A stretch of 64,000 nucleotides of DNA from CBDCHC01 sp965217075 (GCA_965217075.1 CBDCHC010000013.1:38184-102183), one strand, 5' to 3'. Shown: positions 30,371-39,401, counted from the stretch's first letter. Made by a program: numbers and translations. The notes: generated by a model from the letters alone, not told the origin.

Positions 30371-31486
30371 GTGTTTTTATTTATGTTAAATAAACTAAAT
30401 TATAAAAAATTAGACTATCATTTATTATCAATAATTGGCGCTATTATTGGTATTGGTTTTATAATGATGTTATCTGCGTCTTATGATGATAGTCTTTTAC
30501 TTTATAAGCAATCAGCGTTTAAACAATTTATATTTATAATATTTGGCTGTATGCTTGCTGCATTAATTATTAATTTTGATAGCATTAATTTTATTAAAAA
30601 AAATATACTAATATTTTATGGTTCAGTGATAGTATTGTTGGTGTTAGTTTTTATACCTCCTATTGGCAGTGAGGTTAATGGTTCTGAACGATGGATACAC
30701 TTACCATTTGATTTGAAGTTACAGCCATCAGAAATAGCAAAGCTTATAACTATTATTAGTATGGCAAGAATTTTATCTATTAAAGAAATTAGAACTACTA
30801 AAGGCACAATTTATGCTACATTCGCTTTATTGCCAATAGTTTCACTGATAATATCAGAGGTAGATTTTGGAGCTACAGTGCTAATATTTACCACTTCTTT
30901 TGTCATAATGTTTGTAGCTGGGGCTAAAAAAACACCATTAATAATAGAGCTTTTTGTTGCTATAACTGTAACCTTAATTCTTTTGTATTTTAGCTCGAAC
31001 AGATCTAATAGAATTATGGCATTTTTTGATGGTACAGGTGATATGGACTATCAAAGACAGCAATCGTTAATTGGCATTGTTCGTGGTGATTGGTTAGGCA
31101 CAGGTATTGGTTTTGGTATACAAAAAATTACTAAATTATCAGAAGCACATACTGATATGATTTTTTCAGTAATTGGCGAAGAAACTGGTATTATTGGCAT
31201 GTTATTATTGTTATTATTGTATTTATTTATTTTTTATAAAGGATTTATTATTGCTAGACAGTCAATTATTATGGAATATAGGTTTAATAGTTACTTAGCA
31301 TTTGGTATTACTACCTGGTTGTCATTACAGGTAATAGCTAGTTTATTGGTAAATTTATCACTAGTACCACCTAAAGGTTTTACCTTGCCTTTAATTAGTT
31401 ATGGCGGTAGTAGTATAGTTATTAGTATTATATCTTTAGCAATTTTGTTAAAGATTGATATAGAAAATAAATTAGACAGAAGATGA
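30371..31486 (+). CDS. ftsW: Peptidoglycan glycosyltransferase FtsW
   Basis: FtsW is the SEDS-family polymerase of septal peptidoglycan. The 371-residue protein has ten hydrophobic segments and SEDS motifs NGSERWIHLPF, LQPSEIAKL, EAHTDMIFSVIGEETGIIG (containing the catalytic-loop Asp) and PPKGFTLPLISYGGSS. RodA is the alternative, but the four-base overlap with murG matches the ftsW-murG order of the dcw cluster. Two ATGs lie close at the start (30371, 30383); the second would remove the MFLF prefix. The rest of the dcw cluster is not in this window. Confidence 0.93.
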   Translation: MFLFMLNKLNYKKLDYHLLSIIGAIIGIGFIMMLSASYDDSLLLYKQSAFKQFIFIIFGCMLAALIINFDSINFIKKNILIFYGSVIVLLVLVFIPPIGSEVNGSERWIHLPFDLKLQPSEIAKLITIISMARILSIKEIRTTKGTIYATFALLPIVSLIISEVDFGATVLIFTTSFVIMFVAGAKKTPLIIELFVAITVTLILLYFSSNRSNRIMAFFDGTGDMDYQRQQSLIGIVRGDWLGTGIGFGIQKITKLSEAHTDMIFSVIGEETGIIGMLLLLLLYLFIFYKGFIIARQSIIMEYRFNSYLAFGITTWLSLQVIASLLVNLSLVPPKGFTLPLISYGGSSIVISIISLAILLKIDIENKLDRR

Positions 31487-32493
31487 AAACTATTTTAATA
31501 GCAGCAGGAGGTACTGGCGGGCATATTTTTCCGGCACTAGCTATTGCAGATAAGTTACGTGGTGATTACCAAATAATATGGTTAGGAAGTAAGCATGGCA
31601 TGGAAAACTATATAGTGACAAAACATGATTATAAAATATTTACTATAAACGCTGTTGGTTTACGGGGTAAAAGTTTTACTAAGTTGTTGCTTGCTCCATT
31701 TAAGTTGTTATTAGCAACTATACAAACTATTAATATTATTTACAGCAATAAAGTTGATTTAGTAATTGCTATGGGTGGTTATGTAGGCGGTATTGGTGGT
31801 TTTTGTGCTTGGCTGTGTCGGAGCTATTTATTTATTCATGAACAAAATTCTATCCCAGGTAGTAGTAATAAAATATTACATAAATTAGCACATAGAAGCT
31901 TTCAAGGTTTTGATGGTACTTTAGTTGGTGCTATTACTTGTGGTAATCCGATTTTATGGCACTCATTACCTAATTCTGTTATTAATAAAAAAATTAATTT
32001 ATTAGTATTAGGAGGCTCGTTAGGAGCAAGTGTTATTAATGAAATAATAATAAAACTAAATTTAAATATAAATATATACCATCAAACAGGTAAAAAAGAT
32101 TTTAATAACATAAAAAATCTAAACAATCATACTAAGGTAGTAGATTTCATTACAGATATGCCAGTTGCTTATAGTTGGGCTGATGTAGTATTATGTAGGT
32201 CAGGCGCTATGACTATTGCAGAACTTATAGCAACTAAAAGTATAGCTATTTTAGTGCCGTTTCCTTATGCTATTGACGACCATCAAACAATAAATGCTAA
32301 GATATTAAGCGATAATGGTTGTGCAATTTTACTACCGCAAACACAACTAAACATTGATAATTTAACAGCCATACTTAAATCATTCACTGCTGATAAAATA
32401 AAAAATATGCGTAGTAATTATAATAAATTTTATCCATATGATGGCGCAGAAATTATTAAGAGTTATGTGATTAAGGATTTAACAAAAAATTAA
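31483..32493 (+). CDS. murG: UDP-GlcNAc:lipid I N-acetylglucosaminyltransferase MurG
   Basis: MurG makes lipid II on the inner face of the membrane. The 336-residue protein has the glycine-rich loop GGTGGH at residues 9-14, a second loop MGGYVGG, the donor-binding HEQNSIPG, LGGSLGAS and CRSGAMTIAEL. It is slightly shorter than E. coli MurG (355). The start overlaps the ftsW end by four bases. The 3' end overlaps convergent nadC by 15 bases. Confidence 0.97.
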   Translation: MKTILIAAGGTGGHIFPALAIADKLRGDYQIIWLGSKHGMENYIVTKHDYKIFTINAVGLRGKSFTKLLLAPFKLLLATIQTINIIYSNKVDLVIAMGGYVGGIGGFCAWLCRSYLFIHEQNSIPGSSNKILHKLAHRSFQGFDGTLVGAITCGNPILWHSLPNSVINKKINLLVLGGSLGASVINEIIIKLNLNINIYHQTGKKDFNNIKNLNNHTKVVDFITDMPVAYSWADVVLCRSGAMTIAELIATKSIAILVPFPYAIDDHQTINAKILSDNGCAILLPQTQLNIDNLTAILKSFTADKIKNMRSNYNKFYPYDGAEIIKSYVIKDLTKN

Positions 32494-33285
32494 TGATAAA
32501 TCAATGGCTTTAATATTTTTAGTAATACTGCCTATAGATATATATCGAACACCAGTTTTAGCATAATCTAGTATATTATCTTTATTAATATTACCACTTG
32601 CTTCAAGCGGTGTTTTAGCACTATTTACTGCTATTTTAAGTGTTGTAATAGAAAAATTATCACATAAAATACGATTAACATGTAATTTATCTGCTTGATA
32701 TAGTTGATTTAAATTTTCAACTTCAATAATAATATTTAGTTGCGGATATTGTTCTTTCGCTTTTTTTACCATAACAGCCATATTATCATAATTCAGGTGA
32801 TTTTCTTTAAACATAATATAGTCGTACAGCCCCATTCTATGATTAGTTCCACCGCCACAAATAACAGCTTCTTTTTGTGCCATCCTTAATCCTGGTATTG
32901 TTTTTCTAGTATCAAGTAGAATAGTTTTTGTTGTTTTAATTTTTTGTACTAACTGGTGAGTAATAGTTGCAGTTGCACTTAAGGTTTGTAAAAAATTTAA
33001 CGCAACTCTTTCAGCGCTAATAATATTTTTATTATTACCTTTTACAGTACAGATAATATTATTTTGTGCTACTAAATCACCTTCTTTAATAAGCCATTTA
33101 ATGCTAATATTTTTATCAAGCTCTTTAAAGCTTTGTACAAAATATTTACAACCACAAATAAGAGCATTTTCTCTGCAAACAACTTTAGCAGTAATCTCTT
33201 TATTAACTAAAAATTTGGCAGAAATATCACCGTTACCAATATCTTCTGCTAATGCTAATTTAATAATATTTATTTCATTCATCAA
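32479..33285 (-). CDS. nadC: Nicotinate-nucleotide pyrophosphorylase (quinolinate phosphoribosyltransferase)
   Basis: NadC converts quinolinate and PRPP to nicotinate mononucleotide in de novo NAD synthesis. The 268-residue protein has LAEDIGNGDIS near the start, ERVALNFLQTLSATAT and LDTRKTIPGLRMAQKEAVICGGGTNHRMGLYD, the active-site core, then IEVENL and SGNINKDNI. It is the last gene of the lysA-lpx cluster, overlapping lpxB by 11 bases. Confidence 0.96.
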   Translation of the reverse strand: MMNEINIIKLALAEDIGNGDISAKFLVNKEITAKVVCRENALICGCKYFVQSFKELDKNISIKWLIKEGDLVAQNNIICTVKGNNKNIISAERVALNFLQTLSATATITHQLVQKIKTTKTILLDTRKTIPGLRMAQKEAVICGGGTNHRMGLYDYIMFKENHLNYDNMAVMVKKAKEQYPQLNIIIEVENLNQLYQADKLHVNRILCDNFSITTLKIAVNSAKTPLEASGNINKDNILDYAKTGVRYISIGSITKNIKAIDLSLIFC

Positions 33286-34390
33286 TTAACTCTAAAATTA
33301 AATTTTTTAATTTTTTATCTGGCTTAACTTTCAAACTTTGTGTCAATGTACTAAAATCTTGTTGCATTCTGGCTAATTTATTTTGATTTGATAAAGTTTG
33401 TGTAATTTCTAAGCAAATATTTTCAATGGTAAATTGTTCTTGAATAAGTTCAGTTACAGCTTGTTTATTTAAGATTATATTAACCATTGATATAAAATTA
33501 GTATTAATCATTTTTTTATAAATTAAATAACTTAATTTAGCAACTTTTACCACCACAAGAGTTGGAGTTTTTAATAAAGCACTCTCTAAAACTGCAGTAC
33601 CGCTAGCAATTACAGCAAAATCTGTTGCCGATAACATAGCATGAAAATCATTTTCAATTATTTTAACTTGTTTAGGTACTTTAGCAAACAGGTTTTTTAT
33701 TGCAATATTATTCTTATAACGAGATATTAAAAATTCATAATCATTATTTATAGATAATTTTTTAATTACAGCTAAAAAAATGGGCAAATGATTGATGATT
33801 TCACTATTACGACTACCAGGTAAAAAACTAATAATTTTTTTATTATTGTTAATATGATATTTTTTATAAAATTCATTTTTATTATGATAATTTTTAATTT
33901 CATCTAATAATGGGTGTCCAACAAAATTAACTTTCATGTTATATTTTTTATAAAACTCAACCTCAAATGGAAAAATAACAGCCATATTATTTATTATTTT
34001 TTTAATTTTTTTAATACGATAACTGCGCCATGCCCATATTTGCGGACCTATATAAAATAAAGTTTTAATGCCTAATTTTTTAGCAAATTTTGCTAGTTTT
34101 AAATTAAAAAACTGAAAATCTACTAAAATTAATAACACTGGCGGGTGTTTTTTCAAGTTATGTTTAAGTCTAAATAAAGTTTGATATAAAATTGGTAATT
34201 TAGTAATAACTTCAAAAATGCCCATTACTGTAATTTTATTTATATTTTCTAGCAACTTAACCCCGCTTTGTTGCATTTTATCTCCACCCATGCCATAAAA
34301 TTCAATATCTTTATTTTGCAAATCAGTAACTAATTTAGCAGCATGTCCATCACCAGACGGTTCGCCTGCTACAATCATTATTTTTTTCAA
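33275..34390 (-). CDS. lpxB: Lipid-A-disaccharide synthase LpxB
   Basis: LpxB joins UDP-2,3-diacylglucosamine and lipid X to form the lipid A disaccharide. The 371-residue protein starts with MIVAGEPSGDGHAA and has YIGPQIWAWRSYRI, FPFEVEFY and FLPGSRNSEI, all LpxB signatures. Usual length is about 380. It is separated from lpxA here by two sugar-modifying genes (gnnA, gnnB), overlapping gnnB by four bases. If those genes work as predicted, its substrate would be a 3-amino sugar nucleotide. Confidence 0.95.
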   Translation of the reverse strand: MKKIMIVAGEPSGDGHAAKLVTDLQNKDIEFYGMGGDKMQQSGVKLLENINKITVMGIFEVITKLPILYQTLFRLKHNLKKHPPVLLILVDFQFFNLKLAKFAKKLGIKTLFYIGPQIWAWRSYRIKKIKKIINNMAVIFPFEVEFYKKYNMKVNFVGHPLLDEIKNYHNKNEFYKKYHINNNKKIISFLPGSRNSEIINHLPIFLAVIKKLSINNDYEFLISRYKNNIAIKNLFAKVPKQVKIIENDFHAMLSATDFAVIASGTAVLESALLKTPTLVVVKVAKLSYLIYKKMINTNFISMVNIILNKQAVTELIQEQFTIENICLEITQTLSNQNKLARMQQDFSTLTQSLKVKPDKKLKNLILELIDE

Positions 34391-35475
34391 AATATACTTT
34401 TAATAGTAGTTATAACTTGGGATATTTGCATAGTTGTTAATTCTGGAAAAATAGGTAAAGACAAGCATTTTTGTGAAATTTCCTCGGTAACTGGTAAATT
34501 TAAATTTTTAAAAGTAGCTTTATAAGCAATTTGTTTATGCAATGGCACAGGGTAGTAAATTGCATTAGCTATTTGCTTATCATTTAATGCTTGAATTATA
34601 AGATCACGCTGATCACTTAATATTGTATATTGATGATAAACATGTTTGCCGATATTATCTTCAAGTGGTACTTGTATTAAATCTTTTAATTCATTTGTAT
34701 AAGCATGCGCTACTTTTCTTCTATCTGTATTATAGTTATCAATATATTTGAGTTTAATTCTTAAGATAACTGCTTGTAACTCGTCTAAGCGAGAATTATA
34801 CCCAACTTCATTATGATAATAACGCTCGCCACTACCGTGATTGCGCAATGATTTAATACGTTTTGCTGTTTTATCATTATTAGTACTTATTAATCCACCA
34901 TCTCCATAGCAACCTAGATTTTTACTAGGAAAAAAACTAAAACAACCTGCAAAACCAAAAGAACCGGTTTGCTGGCTATTAATACTAGCACCAAAGGATT
35001 GCGCTGCATCTTCAATTAAAATAAGACCATATTTATCGCATAATTGTTGCAACTTAGCTATATCAGCTGGTTGTCCAAATAAATGTACTACTAAAATTGC
35101 TTTAGTTTTAGAGGTGATAACCTTTTCTACTTCATCGGCATTTAAATTAAAAGTTTGTGCATCAATATCTGCAAATTTAATGCTTGCTCCTGTGTAACTA
35201 ATAGCCTCAGCAGTAGCAATAAAGGTAAAAGCACTGGTAATTACTTCATCACCTATCCCAATATCTGCACTACGCAATGCTAAATGTAGTGCTTCTGTAC
35301 CATTTGCAACTGTAATAGCGTGTTTTACACCTAAATATTTTGCAGCCTCAGTTTCAAAATTTTGTACATTAGGACCTAAAATAAATTGCGTATTTGATAG
35401 TATTTGTAAAATAGCAGGATTAATTTCAGTTTTTAATTTTTCATATTGAATCTTTAAATCTACCATTGGTATCAT
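34387..35475 (-). CDS. gnnB: UDP-3-keto-GlcNAc aminotransferase, GnnB-like (DegT/DnrJ/EryC1 family)
   Basis: The 362-residue protein is a PLP-dependent sugar aminotransferase: NGTEALHLAL, IEDAAQSFGA and CFSFFPSKNLGCYGDGG with the PLP lysine at 185. In Acidithiobacillus ferrooxidans, GnnA oxidises and GnnB transaminates the 3-position of UDP-GlcNAc, and the two genes lie between lpxA and lpxB. The same placement here (lpxA-gnnA-gnnB-lpxB) is the main evidence. Family members elsewhere make O-antigen sugars (WbpE, WecE), so the substrate assignment is inference. It overlaps both neighbours by four bases. Confidence 0.8.
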   Translation of the reverse strand: MIPMVDLKIQYEKLKTEINPAILQILSNTQFILGPNVQNFETEAAKYLGVKHAITVANGTEALHLALRSADIGIGDEVITSAFTFIATAEAISYTGASIKFADIDAQTFNLNADEVEKVITSKTKAILVVHLFGQPADIAKLQQLCDKYGLILIEDAAQSFGASINSQQTGSFGFAGCFSFFPSKNLGCYGDGGLISTNNDKTAKRIKSLRNHGSGERYYHNEVGYNSRLDELQAVILRIKLKYIDNYNTDRRKVAHAYTNELKDLIQVPLEDNIGKHVYHQYTILSDQRDLIIQALNDKQIANAIYYPVPLHKQIAYKATFKNLNLPVTEEISQKCLSLPIFPELTTMQISQVITTIKSIF

Positions 35476-36404
35476 TTTTGTATTTCCTTTGTAATTTTAA
35501 GTGCAGTGGATAAAGCTAATTTACCATCTTCGCCATTAACAATAGGGCGTATATTATTATTGATGGAGTAAATAAATGAAATAATTTCATCCATAATAGC
35601 ATCACTTTTATCAAAAGTAAGAATTTGTGAAGTAATAGATGATTGGTCAGGAGTTATATTATTATCTATCTTTTTATTAACAAAAATACTTAATGTTTTT
35701 TCCTGAAAATCAATAACAAAATATTTATTTTCTTGAAAAACTCGCATTTTACGCTCAGACTTACGACTAACTCTACTAGCTGAAACGTTAACTACACAAT
35801 TATTAGTAAACTCAATTCTTGCATTACAAATATCAATTTTTTTAGTTAAAACTGGCACACCAATAGTTTTAATGTCTTTAATTTCACATTGCATCAAGTT
35901 TTGAATAATTTCAATATCATGAATCATTAAGTCAAGTACTACATTAACATCAGCGCCACGAGGATTAAATGGTGATAAACGATGAATTTCAATAAAAGAT
36001 GGATTTTTTAAAATCTTTTCTAACGCTATCAAAGCAGGATTAAATCTTTCTAAATGACCTACTTGTAGAGTTAAATTATTTTTACTTGCAATATTTATAA
36101 GTTCTTGCGCTTCTTTTACTGTTGTAGTAATTGGTTTTTCTACTAAAACACTCACTTGATTTTCAAGAAAAAACTTAGCTGCTACAAAGTGTAATTGTGT
36201 TGGCAGGGCAATGCTTACACAGTCAACTTTTTTTGCTAATAATCGGTAGTCATAAAATGCTATAACACCTAGCTCTTTAGCTACTTTATCAGCTTGTTGT
36301 TTGTTATTATCGCATACTCCAACTAATGTTATATTTTTTAATTTAGCATATTTTTGCGCATGAAAACGCCCTAAATAACCAGTCCCAATAACTGCTGCTT
36401 TCAT
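35472..36404 (-). CDS. gnnA: UDP-GlcNAc 3-dehydrogenase, GnnA-like (Gfo/Idh/MocA family)
   Basis: The 310-residue protein has an N-terminal Rossmann fold, AVIGTGYLGRFH with Gly7, Gly9 and Gly12, and the family motif EKPIT at 89-93. The HDIEIIQNL region carries the usual catalytic His. It is predicted to oxidise the C3 hydroxyl of UDP-GlcNAc with NAD+, giving the keto sugar aminated by GnnB. It lies 6 bases after lpxA and overlaps gnnB by four bases. WbpB-type dehydrogenases are the alternative; the lpx context favours GnnA. Confidence 0.8.
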   Translation of the reverse strand: MKAAVIGTGYLGRFHAQKYAKLKNITLVGVCDNNKQQADKVAKELGVIAFYDYRLLAKKVDCVSIALPTQLHFVAAKFFLENQVSVLVEKPITTTVKEAQELINIASKNNLTLQVGHLERFNPALIALEKILKNPSFIEIHRLSPFNPRGADVNVVLDLMIHDIEIIQNLMQCEIKDIKTIGVPVLTKKIDICNARIEFTNNCVVNVSASRVSRKSERKMRVFQENKYFVIDFQEKTLSIFVNKKIDNNITPDQSSITSQILTFDKSDAIMDEIISFIYSINNNIRPIVNGEDGKLALSTALKITKEIQK

Positions 36405-36410
36405 ATTTTT

Positions 36411-37193
36411 TTATTTCCTAATAATACCAATTTTATGATTTTTATACTTTTGTATAAAATTATTAAACAGCTGTAATTTTGGAAAATTTTTAGTAATATT
36501 TTCAATTTCTTTTATAGCTATTGTTAATTTTAAATTATTATTAAAAAATAATTTATAAATTTGTTTAATTTTTAATATTTCGTCATTATTAAAGCCATTT
36601 CTCCTTACACCTATTTTATTAATCCCCATAATTTTTATTGTATTATTGGCGATAGACATAAAAGGTGGAATATTTTTATTAACTCCAGAACCCATTGCAG
36701 TAAAAACAAAAGAGCCAATGTTAACAAATTGACTTACCATAGTGTAGCCACCTAAGACTATATGGTTTGCAAGTGTTGCATAGCCTGCTAACGAGCTATT
36801 ATTAGCTACAGTATTATAATTACCAACTATACAATCGTGGGCTATATGAGTATTAACCATAAAAAAATTATTATCACCAATTTTAGTAATAAATCTACCA
36901 TTTTTAGTGCCACGATGAACACTAACATGTTCGCGAAAAATATTATTATTACCAATTTCAAGTTTAGTATTTTCACCATTAAAGCTAATATCTTGCGGGC
37001 TGTCTCCTAATGAGGCAAATTGATGGATTATATTGTTATTTCCAATTACAATTGGACCTTGAATGTAGACGTATGATTTAATCGTACAATTATTGCCAAT
37101 CTTAACATCTTTACCAATTACTACAAAGTCATTAATTACTGTATTTTTACCGATTTTTGCCTGAGGATGAACACTGGCTAACTTACTAATCAT
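36411..37193 (-). CDS. lpxA: UDP-GlcNAc (or UDP-GlcNAc3N) acyltransferase LpxA
   Basis: LpxA performs the first step of lipid A synthesis. The 260-residue protein is a left-handed beta-helix of hexapeptide repeats (IGNNCT, IGNNNI, VGNYNT and similar). The catalytic His is in NTHIAHDC (His119, equivalent to E. coli His125). The C-terminal helical part has INKIGVRRNGF. With gnnA and gnnB next to it, the acceptor may be the 3-amino sugar nucleotide, as in A. ferrooxidans; sequence alone does not settle this. lpxD and fabZ are not adjacent. Confidence 0.96.
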   Translation of the reverse strand: MISKLASVHPQAKIGKNTVINDFVVIGKDVKIGNNCTIKSYVYIQGPIVIGNNNIIHQFASLGDSPQDISFNGENTKLEIGNNNIFREHVSVHRGTKNGRFITKIGDNNFFMVNTHIAHDCIVGNYNTVANNSSLAGYATLANHIVLGGYTMVSQFVNIGSFVFTAMGSGVNKNIPPFMSIANNTIKIMGINKIGVRRNGFNNDEILKIKQIYKLFFNNNLKLTIAIKEIENITKNFPKLQLFNNFIQKYKNHKIGIIRK

Positions 37194-37486
37194 TTTTTTG
37201 GTAATATAAGTTGTGGGTTTTGATTAAAAGGACGGTAAATAACAAATATATTGCCAATAACTTGAATTAATTCTGCTGTAGAGGCTTGTAATATATTTTG
37301 AATTATTTGTTGTTTATCAGCCTTTTCTACTTGCATTTTTATTTTTAATATTTCATGTTTTTTAAGAGTTACTTGGAGCTCTAAAAGTACGGTATTAGTT
37401 AGACCATTTTGACCTATCATTAACATTGGATTAATATTATGCGCTAATTTACGCAAGAATTTTTTTTGATTATTAGTTAAGCTCAT
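37190..37486 (-). CDS. yhbY: RNA-binding protein YhbY (CRS1/CRM domain)
   Basis: YhbY is a small protein of the CRM domain family that associates with pre-50S particles. The 98-residue product has the KKFLRKLAHNINPMLMIGQNGLT start and a central LKKHEILKIKMQ with a C-terminal IQVIGNIFVIYRP, matching the YhbY pattern. It overlaps lysA by 14 bases and lpxA by four, so it is in the same transcript. Confidence 0.9.
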   Translation of the reverse strand: MSLTNNQKKFLRKLAHNINPMLMIGQNGLTNTVLLELQVTLKKHEILKIKMQVEKADKQQIIQNILQASTAELIQVIGNIFVIYRPFNQNPQLILPKK

Positions 37487-38723
37487 TTAATACCTCTAAT
37501 TCAAATAAATTTTGTATTGTTTGTCTTTTACGAATTAATTTATGCTGATTGTTATTTATTAATACCTCTGCCGCCATTGGACGAGAATTATAATTAGAAC
37601 TCATTACAAAACAATATGCACCTGCTGACATTAACGCCAAATAATCTCCTTGTTTTATGGTTATTTTACGATTTTTACCAAAATAATCAGCACTTTCGCA
37701 AACAGGACCAACAATATCCCAGCTGGCATTTATACCATTACTATTTTTATTAACTGGCAAGATACTGTGATGTGCATGGTATAGTGCTGGGCGCAATAAA
37801 TCATTCATTCCACCATCAACAATTGCAAAAGATTTATGTTCATTTTGTTTTAAAAACTCTACTTTAGTAACAAAAATTCCAGAATCACCAACAATTGCTC
37901 TACCTGGTTCTAAAATAATTTCTAAGCCAGCAGCTTTTTGAATTATATCTTTAATATATTGCTTAATATCAATAGTCTTATTGTCTTCATAATTAATACC
38001 AATCCCACCGCCTAAATCTATATGAGATAAATTAATATCTTGTTGTTTAAGTTTTTTTATTAATACTAAAAGTTTATCTAAGGCATTTAAAAATGGTTTT
38101 TTATCAGTAATTTGCGAGCCAATATGACAATCTACTCCACGTACTGATAAGTATTGATGTTGGTGTATAAATTGATATAAATTATCGGCTTTTTGAACAT
38201 CAACACCAAATTTATTTTCTTTTAATCCTGTTGCTATATATGGGTGAGTTTTAGCATCAACATTTGGGTTTACTCTAATAGATATTGGCGCAATTATTTT
38301 AAGTTTAGTTGCAATTGTTGCAATGCGTTTAAGCTCAGAGTTAGACTCAACATTAAAGCAATAAATACCAGTTGTTAGAGCAAATTCTATTTCTGTTGAT
38401 TTCTTACCTACACCAGAGAAAATACATTTGCTAGTGTCACCTCCAGCTGCTATTACTCTTTTTAATTCTCCTATAGATACAACATCAAAACCTGCGCCTA
38501 ATTTCACTAAAATATTAAGGACAGTCAGATTAGAGTTAGCTTTAACTGAATAACAAATTTTATGAGGATAGTTTTTGAATGCTGTATGAAATTTTAGATA
38601 ATTATTTTTAATTATATTTTGTGAATAAAAATAAGTTGGACTATCATAAGTTAACATTAAGTCTTTAATTAAAACTTGCTCAATACATAAATCATTATTT
38701 TTGTAATAAATATTTTGCTTCAA
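37473..38723 (-). CDS. lysA: Diaminopimelate decarboxylase
   Basis: LysA makes lysine from meso-diaminopimelate with PLP. The 416-residue protein has the PLP lysine in CYSVKANSN (Lys61), GAGFDVVSIGEL, HIGSQI, DLGGGIGINY, EPGRAIVGD and CESADYFGKNR. Length is normal. It begins 27 bases after the small lipoprotein gene and overlaps yhbY by 14 bases. Confidence 0.97.
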   Translation of the reverse strand: MKQNIYYKNNDLCIEQVLIKDLMLTYDSPTYFYSQNIIKNNYLKFHTAFKNYPHKICYSVKANSNLTVLNILVKLGAGFDVVSIGELKRVIAAGGDTSKCIFSGVGKKSTEIEFALTTGIYCFNVESNSELKRIATIATKLKIIAPISIRVNPNVDAKTHPYIATGLKENKFGVDVQKADNLYQFIHQHQYLSVRGVDCHIGSQITDKKPFLNALDKLLVLIKKLKQQDINLSHIDLGGGIGINYEDNKTIDIKQYIKDIIQKAAGLEIILEPGRAIVGDSGIFVTKVEFLKQNEHKSFAIVDGGMNDLLRPALYHAHHSILPVNKNSNGINASWDIVGPVCESADYFGKNRKITIKQGDYLALMSAGAYCFVMSSNYNSRPMAAEVLINNNQHKLIRKRQTIQNLFELEVLNELN

Positions 38724-38750
38724 GTTATTTAAATAATACTAAAAAACGGA

Positions 38751-38870
38751 TTATTTTAACTGTTTTTTAGTATTTTGTTGATTTGTTTCTGTATTTTTTT
38801 TAAATACTAAATCTCCAGTTCTACCGCAAGAGTAAAGCAATATAAGGCTAATTATTATTATATATTTCAT
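38751..38870 (-). CDS. lptM: Small lipoprotein, LptM (YifL)-like
   Basis: A 39-codon frame starts at ATG 38870 and ends with TAA at 38751. It has a short signal sequence and a lipobox LLYSCG (lipid-attachment Cys15), then GRTGDLVF, resembling the CGLKGPLYFP motif of LptM. LptM is an outer-membrane lipoprotein that helps assemble the LptD LPS translocon. In gammaproteobacteria it is commonly encoded just upstream of lysA or dapF, as here, 27 bases before lysA. The remaining tail is Lys/Asn/Gln-rich. The small size limits certainty. Confidence 0.75.
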   Translation of the reverse strand: MKYIIIISLILLYSCGRTGDLVFKKNTETNQQNTKKQLK

Positions 38871-38903
38871 TGTTACTGTTATTTTAATTATTTGCTTATT
38901 TAA

Positions 38904-38951
38904 ATTATATAGTATAAAAATGGTTGACATAATTATTCTATATAGTATAAT
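38904..38951. promoter_or_regulatory. Divergent promoter region: str operon (plus) and lptM-lysA cluster (minus)
   Basis: Plus strand: TTGACA (38924-38929), 16-base spacer, TATAAT (38946-38951), driving rpsL-rpsG-fusA-tuf from about 38958. Minus strand: a TATAAT lies at 38909-38904 with only a poor -35, possibly driving lptM-lysA. The sequence TATATAGTATAA occurs twice, 34 bases apart, overlapping both -10 regions; it may be chance or a regulator site. Confidence 0.75.
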
Positions 38952-38966
38952 TTAATCCTTGTGTTG

Positions 38967-38991
38967 CCTCTAAATTTATAGAGGTTTTTTT
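38967..38991 (+). terminator. Leader hairpin with T run before rpsL, possible attenuator
   Basis: CCTCTA (38967-38972) pairs with TAGAGG (38979-38984) around a 6-base loop and is followed by seven T. It begins about 9 bases after the predicted start site and ends 30 bases before the rpsL ATG. No plus-strand gene lies upstream that would need a terminator. It may limit read-through into the operon or stabilise the mRNA 5' end. Confidence 0.55.
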
Positions 38992-39020
38992 AATTATTTT
39001 TATAAGACTTACATTTTAAT

Positions 39021-39395
39021 ATGTCAACAATTAACCAATTAGTACGAAAACCAAGAAAAAGAAAAATAGGAAAATCCAATGTTCCTGCACTTGATTCATC
39101 CCCACAAAAGAGAGGTGTTTGTACACGTGTTTATACTACTACACCAAAAAAACCTAATTCGGCACTGCGTAAAGTAGCAAGGGTTCGTTTAACTAATGCA
39201 GCTGAAGTTACCACCTATATTGGCGGTGAAGGGCATAATTTACAAGAACATTCTGTTATTTTAATTCGTGGTGGTAGAGTAAAAGATTTACCAGGTGTGC
39301 GTTATCATACTGTGCGTGGTGCTTTAGATACTACTGGTGTTGAAAATAGAAAACAAGGCCGTTCAAAATATGGCGTTAAAAAATCAAAAAAATAA
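39021..39395 (+). CDS. rpsL: 30S ribosomal protein S12
   Basis: S12 sits at the decoding centre and affects accuracy. The 124-residue product is full length, with TPKKPNSALRKVARVRLT and GGRVKDLPGVRYHTVRG, the two loops where streptomycin-resistance changes occur; both lysines are wild type. First gene of rpsL-rpsG-fusA-tuf. No clear Shine-Dalgarno precedes the ATG. Upstream are divergent lptM-lysA rather than the common rpoBC. Confidence 0.98.
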   Translation: MSTINQLVRKPRKRKIGKSNVPALDSSPQKRGVCTRVYTTTPKKPNSALRKVARVRLTNAAEVTTYIGGEGHNLQEHSVILIRGGRVKDLPGVRYHTVRGALDTTGVENRKQGRSKYGVKKSKK

Positions 39396-39401
39396 TATAT
39401 T

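Noticed and set aside
30371..31486. RodA rather than FtsW
   Set aside because: The four-base overlap with murG matches the ftsW-murG gene order; no mrdA/PBP2 neighbour is present.
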